This document shows positions 12,883-24,858 of a stretch of 64,000 bases of DNA, piece by piece. The position numbers and the translations under genes were made by a program. The DNA comes from Pyrocephalus nanus. Lineage: Eukaryota > Chordata > Aves > Passeriformes > Tyrannidae. The stretch spans positions 31,521,866-31,585,865 of the forward strand of contig CM076261.1 in NCBI GenBank assembly GCA_038380795.1, in the 5' to 3' direction. The first letter of the stretch is position 1, and every line of letters begins with the position of its first letter. Below the pieces are notes generated by a model that was not told the origin of the DNA, did not search any database, and was given only the letters and a program-made list of their open reading frames with translations.

Positions 12883-15800
12883 CTTCAGGAAGAGAGCAGG
12901 AAGAAAAAGAGAGATTAATGTCTATAAGGTTGCTTACTACTTACAAGCAAACCAGCTGACCTGTCCACACACATCAGCAGTTAGCTATAGGTTTTCCTTT
13001 CCACACTGGCACACTTCTTTCCACTTTTCCCTGGGGAAAGGCCAGTTCCCTCTATGAATACCCATGACTGTGATTAAGGGAAAAGGTTGTTTTGCAGTCC
13101 AAGCATGATTCTTTTATTTCAAAAGTGGATATAGAACACACCACTGTTCCCCAACCAGAAAAGTATTCTGTCAAAAGTACTGACAGCGCACTACATGATT
13201 AAATAGCAAGAGCAGTGGTTTGGACAGGCAGAAAACAAGAAATCTCAGGAAGTCACCTGAATGCAAAGCTGCACAGAAGCCGTGCTGGATTTTAGACACA
13301 AGCAAGTTTCTGTAACTGACTCTGCTTGGATGTCAGGAATGGAAAGGAACCAAGTGGAAGACAAACTACTGCATAAACCCCATATGTAAAACAAAGTCGG
13401 CCTATCCATTTGCACAGTAATGACATCCTAGAGTCTCCTCCTCGGAAAAGCCCTCAGGCTGTCACTCACCTGCCTGGCCCGTCCAGCCCAGAGCTCTGTA
13501 CTGCTGCAGCACCCGACCCACTGCCTTCTTGTTTTTGGCAACAGCCACCGTTCTTGACAGACCAAAACGCTGCTTGTAGTATCTCATCAAAGAACGATGA
13601 CCCACTCTTGCACCTGTTCAGAGGAAGGGACATGTCATTATGCATCATGAAACAGCTTCTGAAATGGAGTTTTCAAGCACATTGTGAAAACTGTGGAAAA
13701 CCCCTATACTGAGAAATGCTTTTAAAGGGTCCAGAACCTTAACATTTTAGAACTATTACAGTGTAATTACTGTAAGAGCTGAATGAGGGAAAAACCTCCA
13801 AAAAAATGTGGTTCAAGAGGGCCTTAGCTCAGGTAACAAACAGGCAGTTATCAGAAAAGAAAATCTAATTAGTGGAATGAGCAGAGAGGCAATGCCATTT
13901 AAAGTATCCAGGTAAGTAACTTGCTGATATTCTGGAAATCTTGTGTAACTGCATAGTTGGCAGCACTTTTCAGAATAGAAGGGCTGAGGTCCCCTCATAC
14001 AAAAACACCAAATAAACTAAAAAAACCAAGCAAGAGTGCCAAATGATTTACAAGAGAAAAGCTGTTTAAATAAACTAATTAATTTACGGAACTAGTTTAC
14101 TAAATTAGTTAGCAGCAGGCTCCCTGCAAAAAAACCCCTGCACTGTATAACCTAAGTTACAGCCTCTCTGAGCTGCACTAAAACAAGTTATGGAAACCCC
14201 TGGAGTATACCATGAGAGTCACATGTCAATGAAGAGGTAAAATGGGCAAAGGAACTCACTGCCCCAGTGCATTTGTACATCAATGCTGAAGAAGCTGAAC
14301 TACTTGGCAGTGAAAATGATGGAAGGCGAGAACATAACCCCAAAGACATTTAGATGCAAAATTACCCTCTCCCTTCCCAAAAGAAATCACAACGATGGCC
14401 TGTGCTACAGGCAACTGCTGCACCTATGAGAAGTGCAGAGAAAGTATGGTATAACACAAACCCTATGGCCTACCTGAAGGAAGGATCAGCTCCATAGTGT
14501 CATCATCATAATCCAACTCCTTCTCTGCTGGGCGCTTTCCAGGCACCTCCACATCTTCCCCATCCTCGTGATCAGGGTAAGTGCTCCTGCAGAAGAGCAG
14601 TAGTACACAGCTTACACACGGAGAGCAGCCACAGCTATACAGACCCATTGTACAAAAGAACCGCCACGCACAGCTACAGCAAGCCACGAACGCCGTCACA
14701 TTTTACCTACCGTGCTGTGGGAGTTCTTCCCAGTAGCAAATTGCCCTGAATAGAGGCTGGAAACAAGGAACACCCTTCCTCCAACCCTCTTTTTAAACTC
14801 AACATGGTTCTGCTGCTGCACACTTATCAGTGACTTATGGTGAAATGCCACCACAGAGCAGCCTACCAGCTCTGCACAGCCACTGAAAGAGCGCTCCCAG
14901 AAGCTCCACTAAATGCACCTGTCACCATAATATGAGGTATTTCTGACCAAAATGAACACAGCTTAGGATAAGTTACAGTTATCTGTTAAACTCCAGCTAC
15001 GTAACAAAAAATATATAAGAAATCTGCAGTAGATATCAAGTCCACAATCCACCTAAAAGGTAGTAGAAGAGACAGTTATGCCCTTTTCATGGTCTTTTCC
15101 AGTGCACTGAAATGTAAATTCTGTAACAAGAAACACAAAAAACAGAATTCAAAATATTTTTTCAGGTAGGACTGATAATAGTGGTTACAGAAAAGGAGAA
15201 CCAGTTATGTTGTTATGCTTACCTAGAAAAGTGGTGAACCCACAATGCAAAATAAGTATCATAAACAGGACTAAATTTTAAGAATGAATAGTTTCTGTTG
15301 TAATATTTAACCTCCCTTTTGTCTGTCCCTATCTGTGCTCAAAGAAAAGTGACCTCACCTAAAATCATAGAAGTCTGCAAATTCCAGGGCAGCATCTCCA
15401 TCTGTGAACAGTTTGCAGTGGCTTTTATCATTCATGTGAGCCTGTACTGCTTCTGTAGAGTAGAAGGATTTCCCTTTTTCATTGCACCAGATGCAGATTT
15501 TCCCAACGCCAACTTTCTCTCCTGCAGAAAACAATGGTACTTCTATTGGTCTGAATAGAACCTCCCCAGTCAGTAATTAACATTTCTGGCATTAAGCCCT
15601 CCCAGCTCACAGGCAGAGAGACTTTTCTTTTCCAGAAAAGCCCTGCTGTTCCTATGCCTTGACCATATGGCCCCATCAGGGACAAGTCTTAAGGATTTCT
15701 GCATTTAAAGAGTTCTTGTCACAAGGTATGGATCATTAAGTAAAATCAATAATACATTTTGTACTTCCAACACATTTTTCTACCTGATACTCCAAAATTA

Positions 15801-18414
15801 TTTTATTCTCATCAGTATTTGTAGGCTTCAAGGAAGATAAACTTTTTCCCAGCTTTTAGCTCTCTCACAAGTATAGTAAACCGATGAAGCAAATACTTGC
15901 GGCTCATTAGTAGGATAATACACTTCATATGCACATCTTAGCAACAGAATTCTGTCCCAAATTTCATGTTATCTAAAGAACTTTCTCAACATTAGAAAAC
16001 TATGTGAGACCTACAAGGTACACAATCACATTTGCTCAGTGGGGTTTTCTCTCACTCCTTCTGGAAAGCCTGTGGTCTTGCTCATTATCAAAATACTGAA
16101 CTTGACAGCACTCAAATTTTATACAAACCTCCTCCCCCCCAAAAAATCACATAACATTTGGTGTCATATGCAAATGAAAATAAGCACTATCAGTGTACAA
16201 TTATCCTGACCAAAAATCACAGAAAATTTACAGGCATACCCAGGTACTTAATTAGTCCTCTGAGGTCCACGAGGTACTCTATGTCTGGAATAAAGAAGCT
16301 GTGAATTTTTGTCATATGGGCCACATTTTTTGTGAGAGATCTTGAATGATGGGAACAGAACAAGCAGTCTGTGACTGGTATGGCCCCAACAGCAGGCATG
16401 CTTTCAGCTTCTGCCTGTTCCTCCTCTTCTTCTCCCACACTTTCCATCTCTTCTTCAGAGCCGAAGTCTTCATCAGAATCCATATCTTCCCAGTCTTTTA
16501 AAGGAAGTTAAAAAAAAAAAATGAGTACTTCTCCCAAGCAAAAAAAGTCCCAGTAAAGTCAGAAAAGGCCATCATAGAAAATACTGCATTTTCTGTTCTT
16601 AAGGTGCTACTCCAGGTGCAAGGATATACCATTGCCAGTAAAAACACATTTTAAGATGCACAGCAAAGCACAACGTTGGCAGATCTGATACATTTCCCCC
16701 TCCATTTTCTCAGCTATTAACACTTTATTGCTGTTTCCATGCCTTGCCTTCCATTCACCACAGCACAAAAACACAAACACAGTGCATTAAAAACAAGACA
16801 ACTCTGACAGTATAAGGAAAATACTCATTTTCAGCAGTGACTCAGCAGCGAAGGAAAACACATTCCTGTTCACACACACATCTTGAACAACAGAGGACAA
16901 CCTCAGCTGTCACAGATGTTACATGTTAGTACATACCAGGCTATACCAACAATTCTACAAGTTTGCAGGATTACTGCCAAGCTCATTAACAGATAAGCCA
17001 TCTGATCGTACTGCTAGAGGAGTACAGAAATATTTTTTAAGGAATTTGGCTCTGGGGCAGTGAGCATTTCCCAGTACGTTTTTCCTACTGGTGCCCTAAA
17101 AAATGCCTTGCAGATAGAGTGTTTGAGACAGGTAACAGGGTGCTTCCCAGTGTTGCAGGCTGCTAACTGGAGATCTCTGCTATAGGAGGCAGTTCAATAA
17201 TTTAAAAGCTTGACACTGAATTGACAGGACTTGTAAGAAACATCCCTGGACAAACACTTAAAAGGAAAACTAACATTCAGAAACCTACTAAGAATTTAGC
17301 ATTACAATTTATGACTAACGCATTAATTTAAGACAGGTGCAGACTGACTCCTTTTTTAGGTGTTAAGATGCATGTTCAGAGGTAAATGTTTCTTACCCTT
17401 TGGAACAGATTCTCTGAACTGCACCTGAAATTTCAGCAGCACAAAACTGCTGTAACAGGTGTAGTAACATGTCACAGATTTCAGTAACAAAGCTGGCATA
17501 AGGTTCCACCTCATTCATACCTGTCCTCTTGCTACAGTTGAATCAGTCCCATTCAACTGCTCCAATGGAGCTGCACTGTCAACTCCAGCACTGAAAGCAT
17601 CCAGGTTAAAATAACCCTTTTCTGGAAACTCTGAAGCTCTCATTTTTTCAGCTGCCTGCTTTCCAGGCTGACCTCCAACAAAAAAGCTTTATTCACTGGA
17701 ACAGGCAAGATCTTTTGCGATGGAAAATGCTGCACTTTTACAAAAGGCTTTTGCACAAACCATAGCTTACCCCAAGTTATTCCTTGTCCCTATGTTTACT
17801 GCCTTACCTTCTTCATTATCCTCTTCCTCCTCTGCCTGTTGCTTGGCCAGCTTCTTTGCTTGCTGTTCAAACCACTGCAGTCGTGGAGGTATTTCTGGTC
17901 GCTCTCTGCTCTGTGACAAGCTGGCACTTTCCTTAGAAACTGGAGAGCTACTTGGATTACTAGGAGGTAAGTATGTTTTCTTTGGAGAGGAAGATGGCTG
18001 AGCTCTGATGGCTTGCTGAATAGCCGCGTTCATTTCATCTTTGTTCACACTCTCCGGGGCCAGCCCCTTTTCCAGGTTCTTCTCATTTAGTATTTTTACC
18101 TTCTTGCTGACAGCTTGAACAGCTTTCTTCTCCAACTCCAGGTGCTTCTTGGACTTCAGGTGATTCTCGTAGGCATTGAAGGTGGAGAATCTCTTGCTGC
18201 AAACCGTGCAGTAAGTGGCAGTGATTTTGTTTTGCTCCTCTGCTACTGCTCTCTGCGCTAGGACTCTCTCTTGGAAATTCTCAGCAGTGACAGGAGGCAT
18301 TTCAGCAACTTTACGCTTCAGGTTGTACCTGTGCCAGTCAGTTTTGTAATGGGCACGCTGAATGTCACCATCCTTGAAAGCCACACGACAAGTGATACAA
18401 GTGTAGGTTGCCAT
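12755..18414 (-). CDS. ZNF622: ZNF622, zinc finger protein 622 (Rei1-like 60S ribosome maturation factor), complete, six coding exons
   Basis: Spliced coding sequence, minus strand: 18414-17808, 16494-16240, 15521-15359, 14586-14474, 13613-13470 and 12882-12755. The total is 1,410 nt, or 469 aa plus stop; human is about 477. Every junction has GT/AG and matching phase (1,1,2,1,1). Four U1-type C2H2 fingers are visible: C6/C9/H22/H28, C69/C72/H85/H91, C246/C249/H262/H267 and C297/C300/H316/H322. A long acidic linker (about aa 194-233) separates the two pairs. The C-terminus is basic and ends QVRF. In the family (yeast Rei1/Reh1, human ZNF622/ZPR9) the protein joins cytoplasmic pre-60S subunits and helps release export and maturation factors; ZPR9 was also described as a MELK and ASK1 partner. 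The start is chosen because MATYTC is the family N-terminus and has G at -3 and +4. No damage is seen. Confidence 0.97.
13470..13613 (-). CDS. ZNF622: ZNF622 coding exon 5
   Basis: The acceptor is GAACAG before 13613; the donor is GTGAGT after 13470. It encodes the conserved basic region with ARVGHRSLMRYYKQRFGL and the VLQQYRALGW motif. 144 nt, phase 1 to phase 1. Confidence 0.95.
14474..14586 (-). CDS. ZNF622: ZNF622 coding exon 4
   Basis: The acceptor is CTTCTGCAG before 14586; the donor is GTAGGC after 14474. It encodes RSTYPDHEDGED and the conserved YDDDTMELILPSG block. 113 nt, phase 2 to phase 1. Confidence 0.95.
15359..15521 (-). CDS. ZNF622: ZNF622 coding exon 3 (fourth zinc finger)
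   Basis: The acceptor is CTGCAG immediately before 15521; the donor is GTGAGG after 15359. It encodes the GEKVGVGKIC motif and finger four (C297, C300, H316, H322), followed by a DGDAALEFADFYDF-type segment. 163 nt, phase 1 to phase 2. Its length is too short for a simple ORF scan, but both splice signals and the conserved protein support it. Confidence 0.95.
16240..16494 (-). CDS. ZNF622: ZNF622 coding exon 2 (third zinc finger)
   Basis: The acceptor is a T-rich tract then AAAAG at 16497-16495; the donor is GTATG at 16239-16235. It encodes DWEDMD, a Glu-rich stretch, then finger three (C246, C249, H262, H267) and IEYLVDLRGLIKYLG, a strongly conserved Rei1-family segment. 255 nt, phase 1 to phase 1. 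Confidence 0.96.
17808..18414 (-). CDS. ZNF622: ZNF622 coding exon 1 (aa 1-202 plus one base)
   Basis: Starts at the ATG (CAT on the plus strand at 18412-18414) and ends at a GTAAGG donor (GT at 17807-17806). It encodes the first two zinc fingers, a Ser/Pro-rich linker and the beginning of the acidic run. The reading frame stays open past the donor into the intron, so the exon end is set by the splice signal and by the exact fit to exon 2 (G|AC, Asp203). Confidence 0.96.
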
Positions 18415-18424
18415 TACGAGAAAG
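18415..18424 (-). other. ZNF622: Short 5' UTR piece of ZNF622 after a splice acceptor
   Basis: Just 5' of the ATG the minus strand reads TTTTATTTTTTTCCAG (AG at 18426-18425) and then ten bases to the ATG. This is a textbook acceptor, so the coding exon probably begins at 18424 and a non-coding exon lies upstream. The local sequence is not GC-rich, which argues against a promoter here. Confidence 0.65.
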
Positions 18425-20529
18425 CTGGAAAAAAATAAAATCGTGCTAAAAAAGATTAAGCAACAGCCACAAAAAAAAAACCCAACACAACACCCTGGGT
18501 GTGTTATGCATGAGCAGGAGCAAAAGAAGAAACTTATAAATAAAAAGTTTGATGTAGTTACCGGAGGTTACCCATACCACAGCCATATCTGAGCATCCAA
18601 ACTCTGGATGTAGAAAGACTCACTGTGTCTGTCGGGACTGGAACACAGGAGAGGGCTCCCAGCCACAGCAACAGTGTTTCAAAAGCTCTGCACTTTTCAC
18701 TGAAGATCAGAGACTAAAGGTTCTTAACAAGGTTATGCTCTGCCAACTCTAAGATTTTGAGGAGAATAGTGATTGCTCCAAAATAAGGGTATAAAGGGAA
18801 AACCTGCTTTCAGGCCTATTTTCCATTTTCTACAGCCTTACCAAACTGGTGGGGGGAAGTTAGTGCATTTGAGAAAAAAAAAAAAAAAAAGCCTTCCTAG
18901 CTCTTTTGGAGCAGTGCACGTAGTGTTGACAACACTTTACCCTGCAGAGCTGTTCACCTGGAGATGCAGCCTGTCATGCCTAGATCTAGCACTTGAAGCC
19001 ACTGATAGCCCTGGTGTTCCTCCACTTCCCACCATCCAGCTGAGCTATGTTACTGGAGCTGTGACAGGACAACCGGAGAGAGCAGTGACCTGTCACTGAT
19101 GCTTTCAGTCCTTTCCAAAGCCACATATTTCCATTCTTCTCAGTGCTTAATGAAACTCAACTTTTTCTTCAAATAAAGCTGATGGAAACTCCTGAATGCT
19201 CCAAAAGCAAAGAGCAAAAAAAGCATGTTCTAACTGGAGACAGAAACCACCATCACCTTTTAACTGATTTAGAGAAACTATGGCTTAATCAGGAAAAAAA
19301 AAGAAATAATACATCAGGATGAGAGGTTCTGAAAGCAGGTAGAGGAACAGCAGCCCCTCCCAGAAGCTACCAACAGGAAGAAGCAGTGGCAAAAGTCAAA
19401 AATGCATAGAGACTCAAAAGACATGTCAGGAAATGCTCATACCCTGTAACAACTGGACTCTTTACTTACTGCTTGTGTTATCTCTAATGCTACAGTGATA
19501 GACAGGAAATAAAGGCCATACTGTTTTATTTGAAATTCAGTGTAACAAATGCTTTTTGTGTTTCGGAGAAAAATGTATCCTCTGCCCACCGAGGGACCCC
19601 AATTGCTCCCTGAAGCATTTTCCTCCCACCTGTAGAGCTCCCTGCCCCTTTCCCAGCCCAAGCATCAATCTTACAGCCATAAACACTGACGCAGAGCCAC
19701 GCTGGCTGTTAATCACAAACTTCTTGTGGAAACCTCTAGGGCAGAACAGTTTGATCCGGTCCATGACACACAGACAGTAAGCTACACACTGGATTACCAT
19801 GGGGGTATTTAAAGACATCCCATAAAAAACCCCAAAAAGCAGAAGAGAAGGTAATCTACAGCCTTAAATTTCACCTCTGGCTACTAAGCAGAGTTCTTAC
19901 AACTCAAGCTAGCTGCATAAAGCAGAAAAAGGCCCCGCAGAACCCCGTAGTTACACTTCCCATGACCCACCTACATTTTCACCTCTCGTTTCAGGCCACC
20001 AGGCCCAAGCCCCGAGTCCTGCCTCGTGTGGGGCTCGGGGAAAGGAAACCCGCTGTACTCGCAACCCCGCAGCCCAGGCGGGCACAGACAAGCCTTGCCA
20101 CACAAACCGGGTTCTCCCCCATGGTCTTCATCGCGGCTGATTTTTAGCTGCTTTCAGCCGCATTTAAACTGAGCCCGTGTCCCTAAGGCTGGCACAAGGC
20201 AGAAAGGCCTCACCGGCGGGCGGGTGTTCATTATATGGACACCAGAAGTGCGGGCAAAACGTAAAAATAAAATGAATAAAGTTAAAAAAAAAAAAAAAAA
20301 GGTAAATAAAATGAAAGCTAAGGCGTGCCGCAGGCGGCACCCGGGAGCCTCCAGGCCACACGGGCGCCAGGCCGGGCTCACAGAGAGCCTCCGCCCCAAG
20401 GGAGCACCGCCAGCCCGGCCGCGCCGCCTGCCTGCCACCCCCGCCGGGTCGGATCGGGCCGCCCCAGCCCGCCCCACCGTATCCCACCCCTGCTCCCACC
20501 CCTGCTCCCAGCCGGCCCCGCACACGCAC
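18425..20529 (-). other. ZNF622: Presumed ZNF622 5' UTR intron
   Basis: About 2.1 kb between the acceptor before the ATG and the CpG island. It holds an A-run near 18872-18890, an A-run near 20285-20300 and otherwise nothing I can name. The call depends on the unproven first exon. Confidence 0.45.
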
Positions 20530-20720
20530 CGGCGGCAAGCAGAGCAGATGATCCCGGGGGCCGCCGCAGCGCCACGGACGAGCAGGAAGCGGCCACGCAG
20601 AGTCCGGGAATAAGGGAGGGGAAGGGAGGGAGGAGCCGGGCCGGGCCGGGCCCCGCTCCTGCCCCCGGGCGGCGGGAGGCCGCGGGACCGGGTGGTGCCA
20701 GGGAACACGCACGGGAGCGG
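20325..20720 (-). promoter_or_regulatory. ZNF622: CpG island, probable ZNF622 promoter and non-coding first exon
   Basis: This is the only strongly GC- and CpG-rich block in the window. It contains repeated CCGGG units, several CCGCC/GGCGG stretches and a G-run cluster at 20614-20630. On the minus strand a possible donor G|GTGCGT lies at 20530/20529, which could end the non-coding first exon that the acceptor at 18425 requires. Long frames here (for example on both strands between 20154 and 20816) are what GC-rich DNA gives by chance and have no recognisable protein. It is a housekeeping-type promoter by inference; no TATA is evident. Confidence 0.75.
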
Positions 20721-20744
20721 AGGGAGCTCCGCTGAAGGGGTTTT

Positions 20745-21100
20745 ATTTTTCACGGCATCGATTAGGTTGGAGAAGACCTCTGAGATCATCCAGTCGAACC
20801 TGTGACCGAACACCACTTTGTCAACTAGACCCAGGCACCGAGTGACACGTCTGGTCTTTTCTTAAACACCTCCGGGGCGGTGACTCCACCACCTCCCCGG
20901 GCAGCCCATTCCAATGTCTGATCACCCTTTTAGTGAAAATATGCTTCCTCATGTCCAACCTAACCACCCCCCCGGTGCAGCTTAAGACTATGTCCTCTTG
21001 TCCCATCACTAGTTCCCTGGGAGAAGAGGCCAATGCCCACCTGGCTACAGCCGCCTTTCAGGTAGTTGTAGAGGGTGTTAAGGTCACTCTGCTTGTTAGA
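20745..21100 (-). mobile_element. CR1 LINE fragment, 3' end, next to the CpG island
   Basis: Reads as the reverse complement of an avian CR1 3' part. From left to right it has the GGTTGGAGAAGACCTCTGAG-type terminus, the ATCATCCAGTCGAACC segment, a CCCATTCCAATG segment and a CTACAGCCGCCTTTCAGGTA segment. The CR1 3' end is at about 20745. It lies in the same orientation as ZNF622 and directly upstream of its promoter. Boundaries are approximate. Confidence 0.9.
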
Positions 21101-21165
21101 GAGTCCTTTTCCATTTTCGGGAACAAACATGCGATAAGATGATGAAAGATAAAAACTAACACGTA

Positions 21166-21171
21166 TTTATT
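21166..21171 (-). terminator. Candidate RETREG1 poly(A) signal (AATAAA)
   Basis: AATAAA on the minus strand with a T-rich/TGTTTGTT downstream element, just before the CR1 copy and about 0.45 kb before the ZNF622 CpG island. This is the one canonical signal in the region. Confidence 0.4.
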
Positions 21172-23032
21172 AAATGCTTTTACAAACGATCAATATAACA
21201 GTTCCATGTTTACAAAACAGTGATTGGGCAGGTAAAGTGCTGCAGAATACTTAAATAAAGACATTTTGTAATTCTCCAGTTTCTGGTTGCCCGGGTAGGG
21301 GTTACTGACAGACTGCAATGCTGCTTGTGTGCCGTGAATGGACGTGGAGACCACAGGGATTTTGTTCAGAAGGCTGAGACAGCCTGGAAAAAAGCCCAGA
21401 ACAAACACAGAACAAGTAAAACGAGTATATTTCTTCAGATCCTGTCACTTTGGGTTGCAATTATTTACTCTCCTCTGCATAGAATAGTAATTTTTTTCCT
21501 GAACAAGTGGAGGAATGGTCAGTAGGTGTGTTGTGCCAACACATGGAACCCCCATGTGCTGAAAACAAGGTGCTTTTGCACCGGATTTGACGCACCCATA
21601 GCCATTGATCAGAGGGTGATCCCCTCCGCCTGTCTCTCACATGTACTGACACAAAGGGAAATTTTCTGAGTATGAAGGACTGAACCACATCCCACAGATG
21701 CTGCCCTAACACACGTTGTTTTCTCCCAGTCAGGATGTGTGAAGAAGCCACTGCAAGGCAAGGGAGGGTGAGCACTTTACTGCCATGTAAGAGCAGACCA
21801 TATAACACGAGGAGTACTGATCCCATGGCAACATCACACGCTGTGTTACCCCACGGCACTTCCTCACACTGTGCCCTCCACGCTGCCTGTAGGCCTTTTC
21901 ACCGGAAATTGCATGCAAGCAAGCTTTCCCTGGAAAAGTGTTTCAAAGTGTTTCAAAGCTATTTACTACCTCAGACTCGCTCAACTGTCTTTCTGCTCAT
22001 GTATTCAGTTTGGAAGATGAGAAGGTGGTGACAGTAGGAAAGATGTTGAGGACCACTGTGACAGGATTTTTTTAAGGAATTGCTATTTTGTGGTTGCTGC
22101 TTTAAATACAGCAAAATCAAGGTTTCTTAAGGGATTTCCAACTGAAGGCAGTGTAGAAGGTATCCACAAAGGAGAGAGATGTTTTCTTTGTGTTTTGCTG
22201 TCAAACTGCTGGTAGTGGAATGTATTGTATCCGAGCAAAGTGTTTCTTACATGCAGTTTTTTGGGAGGAAAGAGATAATTTCTTGCAGGAAATTAGGCAT
22301 CTTTTCACTACCTGAGGAAGAACATTAGGTGTTACAGAATTACCTCCTTCCCACTACACAGAATTTAGGGGCTTGAATGTAATCAACTACCAAGAGAATA
22401 GAAAAATACAATTCTAAAGACACTCAAATAAGCAACTATGTCTCTAACTTGAGTGATTTACTTTTCAAGTTTTGCTTTGTTTTTTTTTTGTTCTGGGAAA
22501 AAGTAAACGAGACTTGTATAGCAGAAAAATTGATCTATTTACCTGTCTTGAAACCAGAAAATGGTTAATTTACAAAAAGTCCAAGAATATCCTCCAACTG
22601 CTTTTCCTTCTGATCTAATCTATTATTCTAAAAGAGTGCCCCTGTGTTACGTACTTTTATAACCACAAGTATTCTTCATAAAACAACAATAAAGTGCACA
22701 CTGTTATAAAGTCACCATTGACAGCCAGTAAAGTGTGTCCCGTCAATCCACTTCAGAAAAGCCTGTGAAAGAATGCTCCCACCCTCACACCTCTCTGTCC
22801 TGCAGCCTGTTTCCCCTCCTGGCACCAGTACTCCTGGATAAGGAAGCACACAGTTGTTCAGGTGTCCTACAAAGTTCCATCAGCAACTTGGATTTGTACT
22901 CTTCTAATTGTATACATTGTCCTAAACATGCAGCAAGGAAACGAGGCTTTTAAGTCATCTGAGAAATTTAAATGGTCTTTAAACTCACTGATTTTCCAGC
23001 AAAAGCTTCTTGTAATTTTGGCTGGAGGGGTC

Positions 23033-23080
23033 GTTTTGTTTTGGGTTTTTGTTTGTTTGGTTGGTTGATTTGTTTTTTTT
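23033..23080 (+). repeat. G/T-only low-complexity tract
   Basis: 48 bases almost wholly G and T (one A), built of TTTG/TTGG units. The complement is an A/C tract of the type seen at 47453 and 54485. Confidence 0.8.
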
Positions 23081-24837
23081 CAAATGATAAGGACAGGCTG
23101 GGGAAAGCTAAAGAGGAAACTTATCAACCAGTGCTGTGGAAGTGATGTGGGCCATGGTTGTTAATGATTTCCATAAACTCAGATGTTAAGATAATGCAGT
23201 GTTAACCCAGATGTTAAGCTATTGTAGTTTTGAGAGCTGCATCTTGTAGGATCTATATCCAGCATCCACTTATTTCATAATGTATTTGATAATGAAGGCA
23301 CAGGCTTACCTTTTTACTGGTAAAGGACAGCAAACACGGTCAATAGGCATTACTGACAGAAAAGCACAAGCAACGATAAAGCTAGTGTCAAAAATTCTCA
23401 GCATCTTTCTTTTCACTATACTCTTTTTGGCCTTCTGCCTATTTTTGTACCTCAAAAGGAAAAAAAAACCCACACAAAATGAAGTTAACTTTAACCACAG
23501 GTTTACCTACACATATATGTTAGTGGAAGATTTTTATCATCTGCTGCTGTACTTTTTGAGGGTCCTAGATAACAGTATTCACCTCTTCAAATGCCAGCAA
23601 ATGGAAATTTACTTAAGTAGTAGTAGCAGCTGACATGGTCCCTCAACTTCGCTAATGGTTTACATCACATTAAAAAAAACTAGCTTTACTTCTTCCTATT
23701 TCTTGGATTACTATTGCTTGGTATTGCAACTCAGTTTTGTTACAGGTGAACAAAAACGCCCTAGAAAAATAAGTTATCTGCATAAGATCCCATGCCACTT
23801 ACTTAGCATGTATGGACTTAAAAACAACAAACAATTTAAACAAATTCATCTTTGTTTGTTTTAAATTACATGCCAAGAAGAAGATTCTGAGTGTCTTCTC
23901 TAGCAAATGACCTCACCAAATACTTTTAAGTACCTTAAAATATTCAGCTTGCAACACAACTTTTGTTGCAAGTGGCAGCAGCTATCCTGGGGGGAAAAAA
24001 ACCCCAACAATTGAATCAAGGAAGTGGCACCTAAAAAAGCCTTTATGCTTTTTTTAACCTTTAACCTTTACTCTGAAAAATAACTACCCTCACCTGCTCC
24101 CATAAAGGTTGTTCAGTTTACACAATATTAACTTTTAAATATAAAAATTCATTGGCTGACTTCACGTGGGCAATACTGCCACGGACCAGACTCCATCAAG
24201 GAACACAGCAGGTGGTCAGTCAAATAACATGCCACTTTACAACTCTACAAGTCTATAACAGCAAAAAGCTTGGAAATGCATCACCACATCCAAAATAATT
24301 CAGAGGTTTTAAGTATGAAATCAAGTTGTCTTTTATAGTGTTGCATACATATTTCAACTAGAGTTGTGCTGGGTAATGTGTTTCATATATAGTAGATGCA
24401 CTACACGTAATCCTAACTGCAGGGATCCATACTTTTTGGTATGATTGAAGGAGGTGAGATGTAGTTAATCTCATTGCAGTCCTCTGATAACTTGCCCTTA
24501 CTATGGGAGTCATTAGCTGTATTATATGATTGGCAAACAAGAGTAAATAAATTGCTGATGTTGAAAATTTGGCTCAGGACCCCAAAATAAATGGTTGGCA
24601 AAAAGATAAGAGAAATCTCTCCCCAACTCTTTTGAACAACTGACCTCCATCACTCATCTGTAACCAAACAGTGGATAGATAATTCATTTCCATGCTATTA
24701 CATTGAGGTATAACTACCAGAAACATTAAACTATCAGTTTCAGCTGATATTCATCCAGTTAATTCACTCTGCATAAGGGAAATTATAACAACACATCTAA
24801 AGGGATAGTTAAAGCTTACAGCTCAGAATTTTCCTCC

Positions 24838-24858
24838 TTTTTTTTTTTTTTTTTTTTT
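24838..24858 (+). repeat. T-run of 21, about 70 bp past the RETREG1 stop
   Basis: Homopolymer T, so 21 A in the RETREG1 transcript. It could cause internal oligo-dT priming and false 3' ends in cDNA libraries. Confidence 0.9.

Larger units (their letters stand above)
12883..17807 (-). other. ZNF622: ZNF622 introns between the coding exons
   Basis: Five introns of 587, 860, 772, 718 and 1,313 bp (right to left: 16495-17807, 15522-16239, 14587-15358, 13614-14473, 12883-13469). I saw no nested gene, CR1 copy or RNA gene in them. Reading frames in these introns are short and unrelated to the gene. Confidence 0.85.

Noticed and set aside
14463..14699. 78-codon minus frame starting with ATG at 14699
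   Set aside because: Only 14474-14586 is exon; the N-terminal part of the frame is intron sequence read through the acceptor.
20154..20816. Long open frames on both strands across the CpG island (up to 220 codons)
   Set aside because: GC-rich DNA lacks stop codons by chance. The peptides are Pro/Arg/Ala-rich without any domain, and overlap in several frames.
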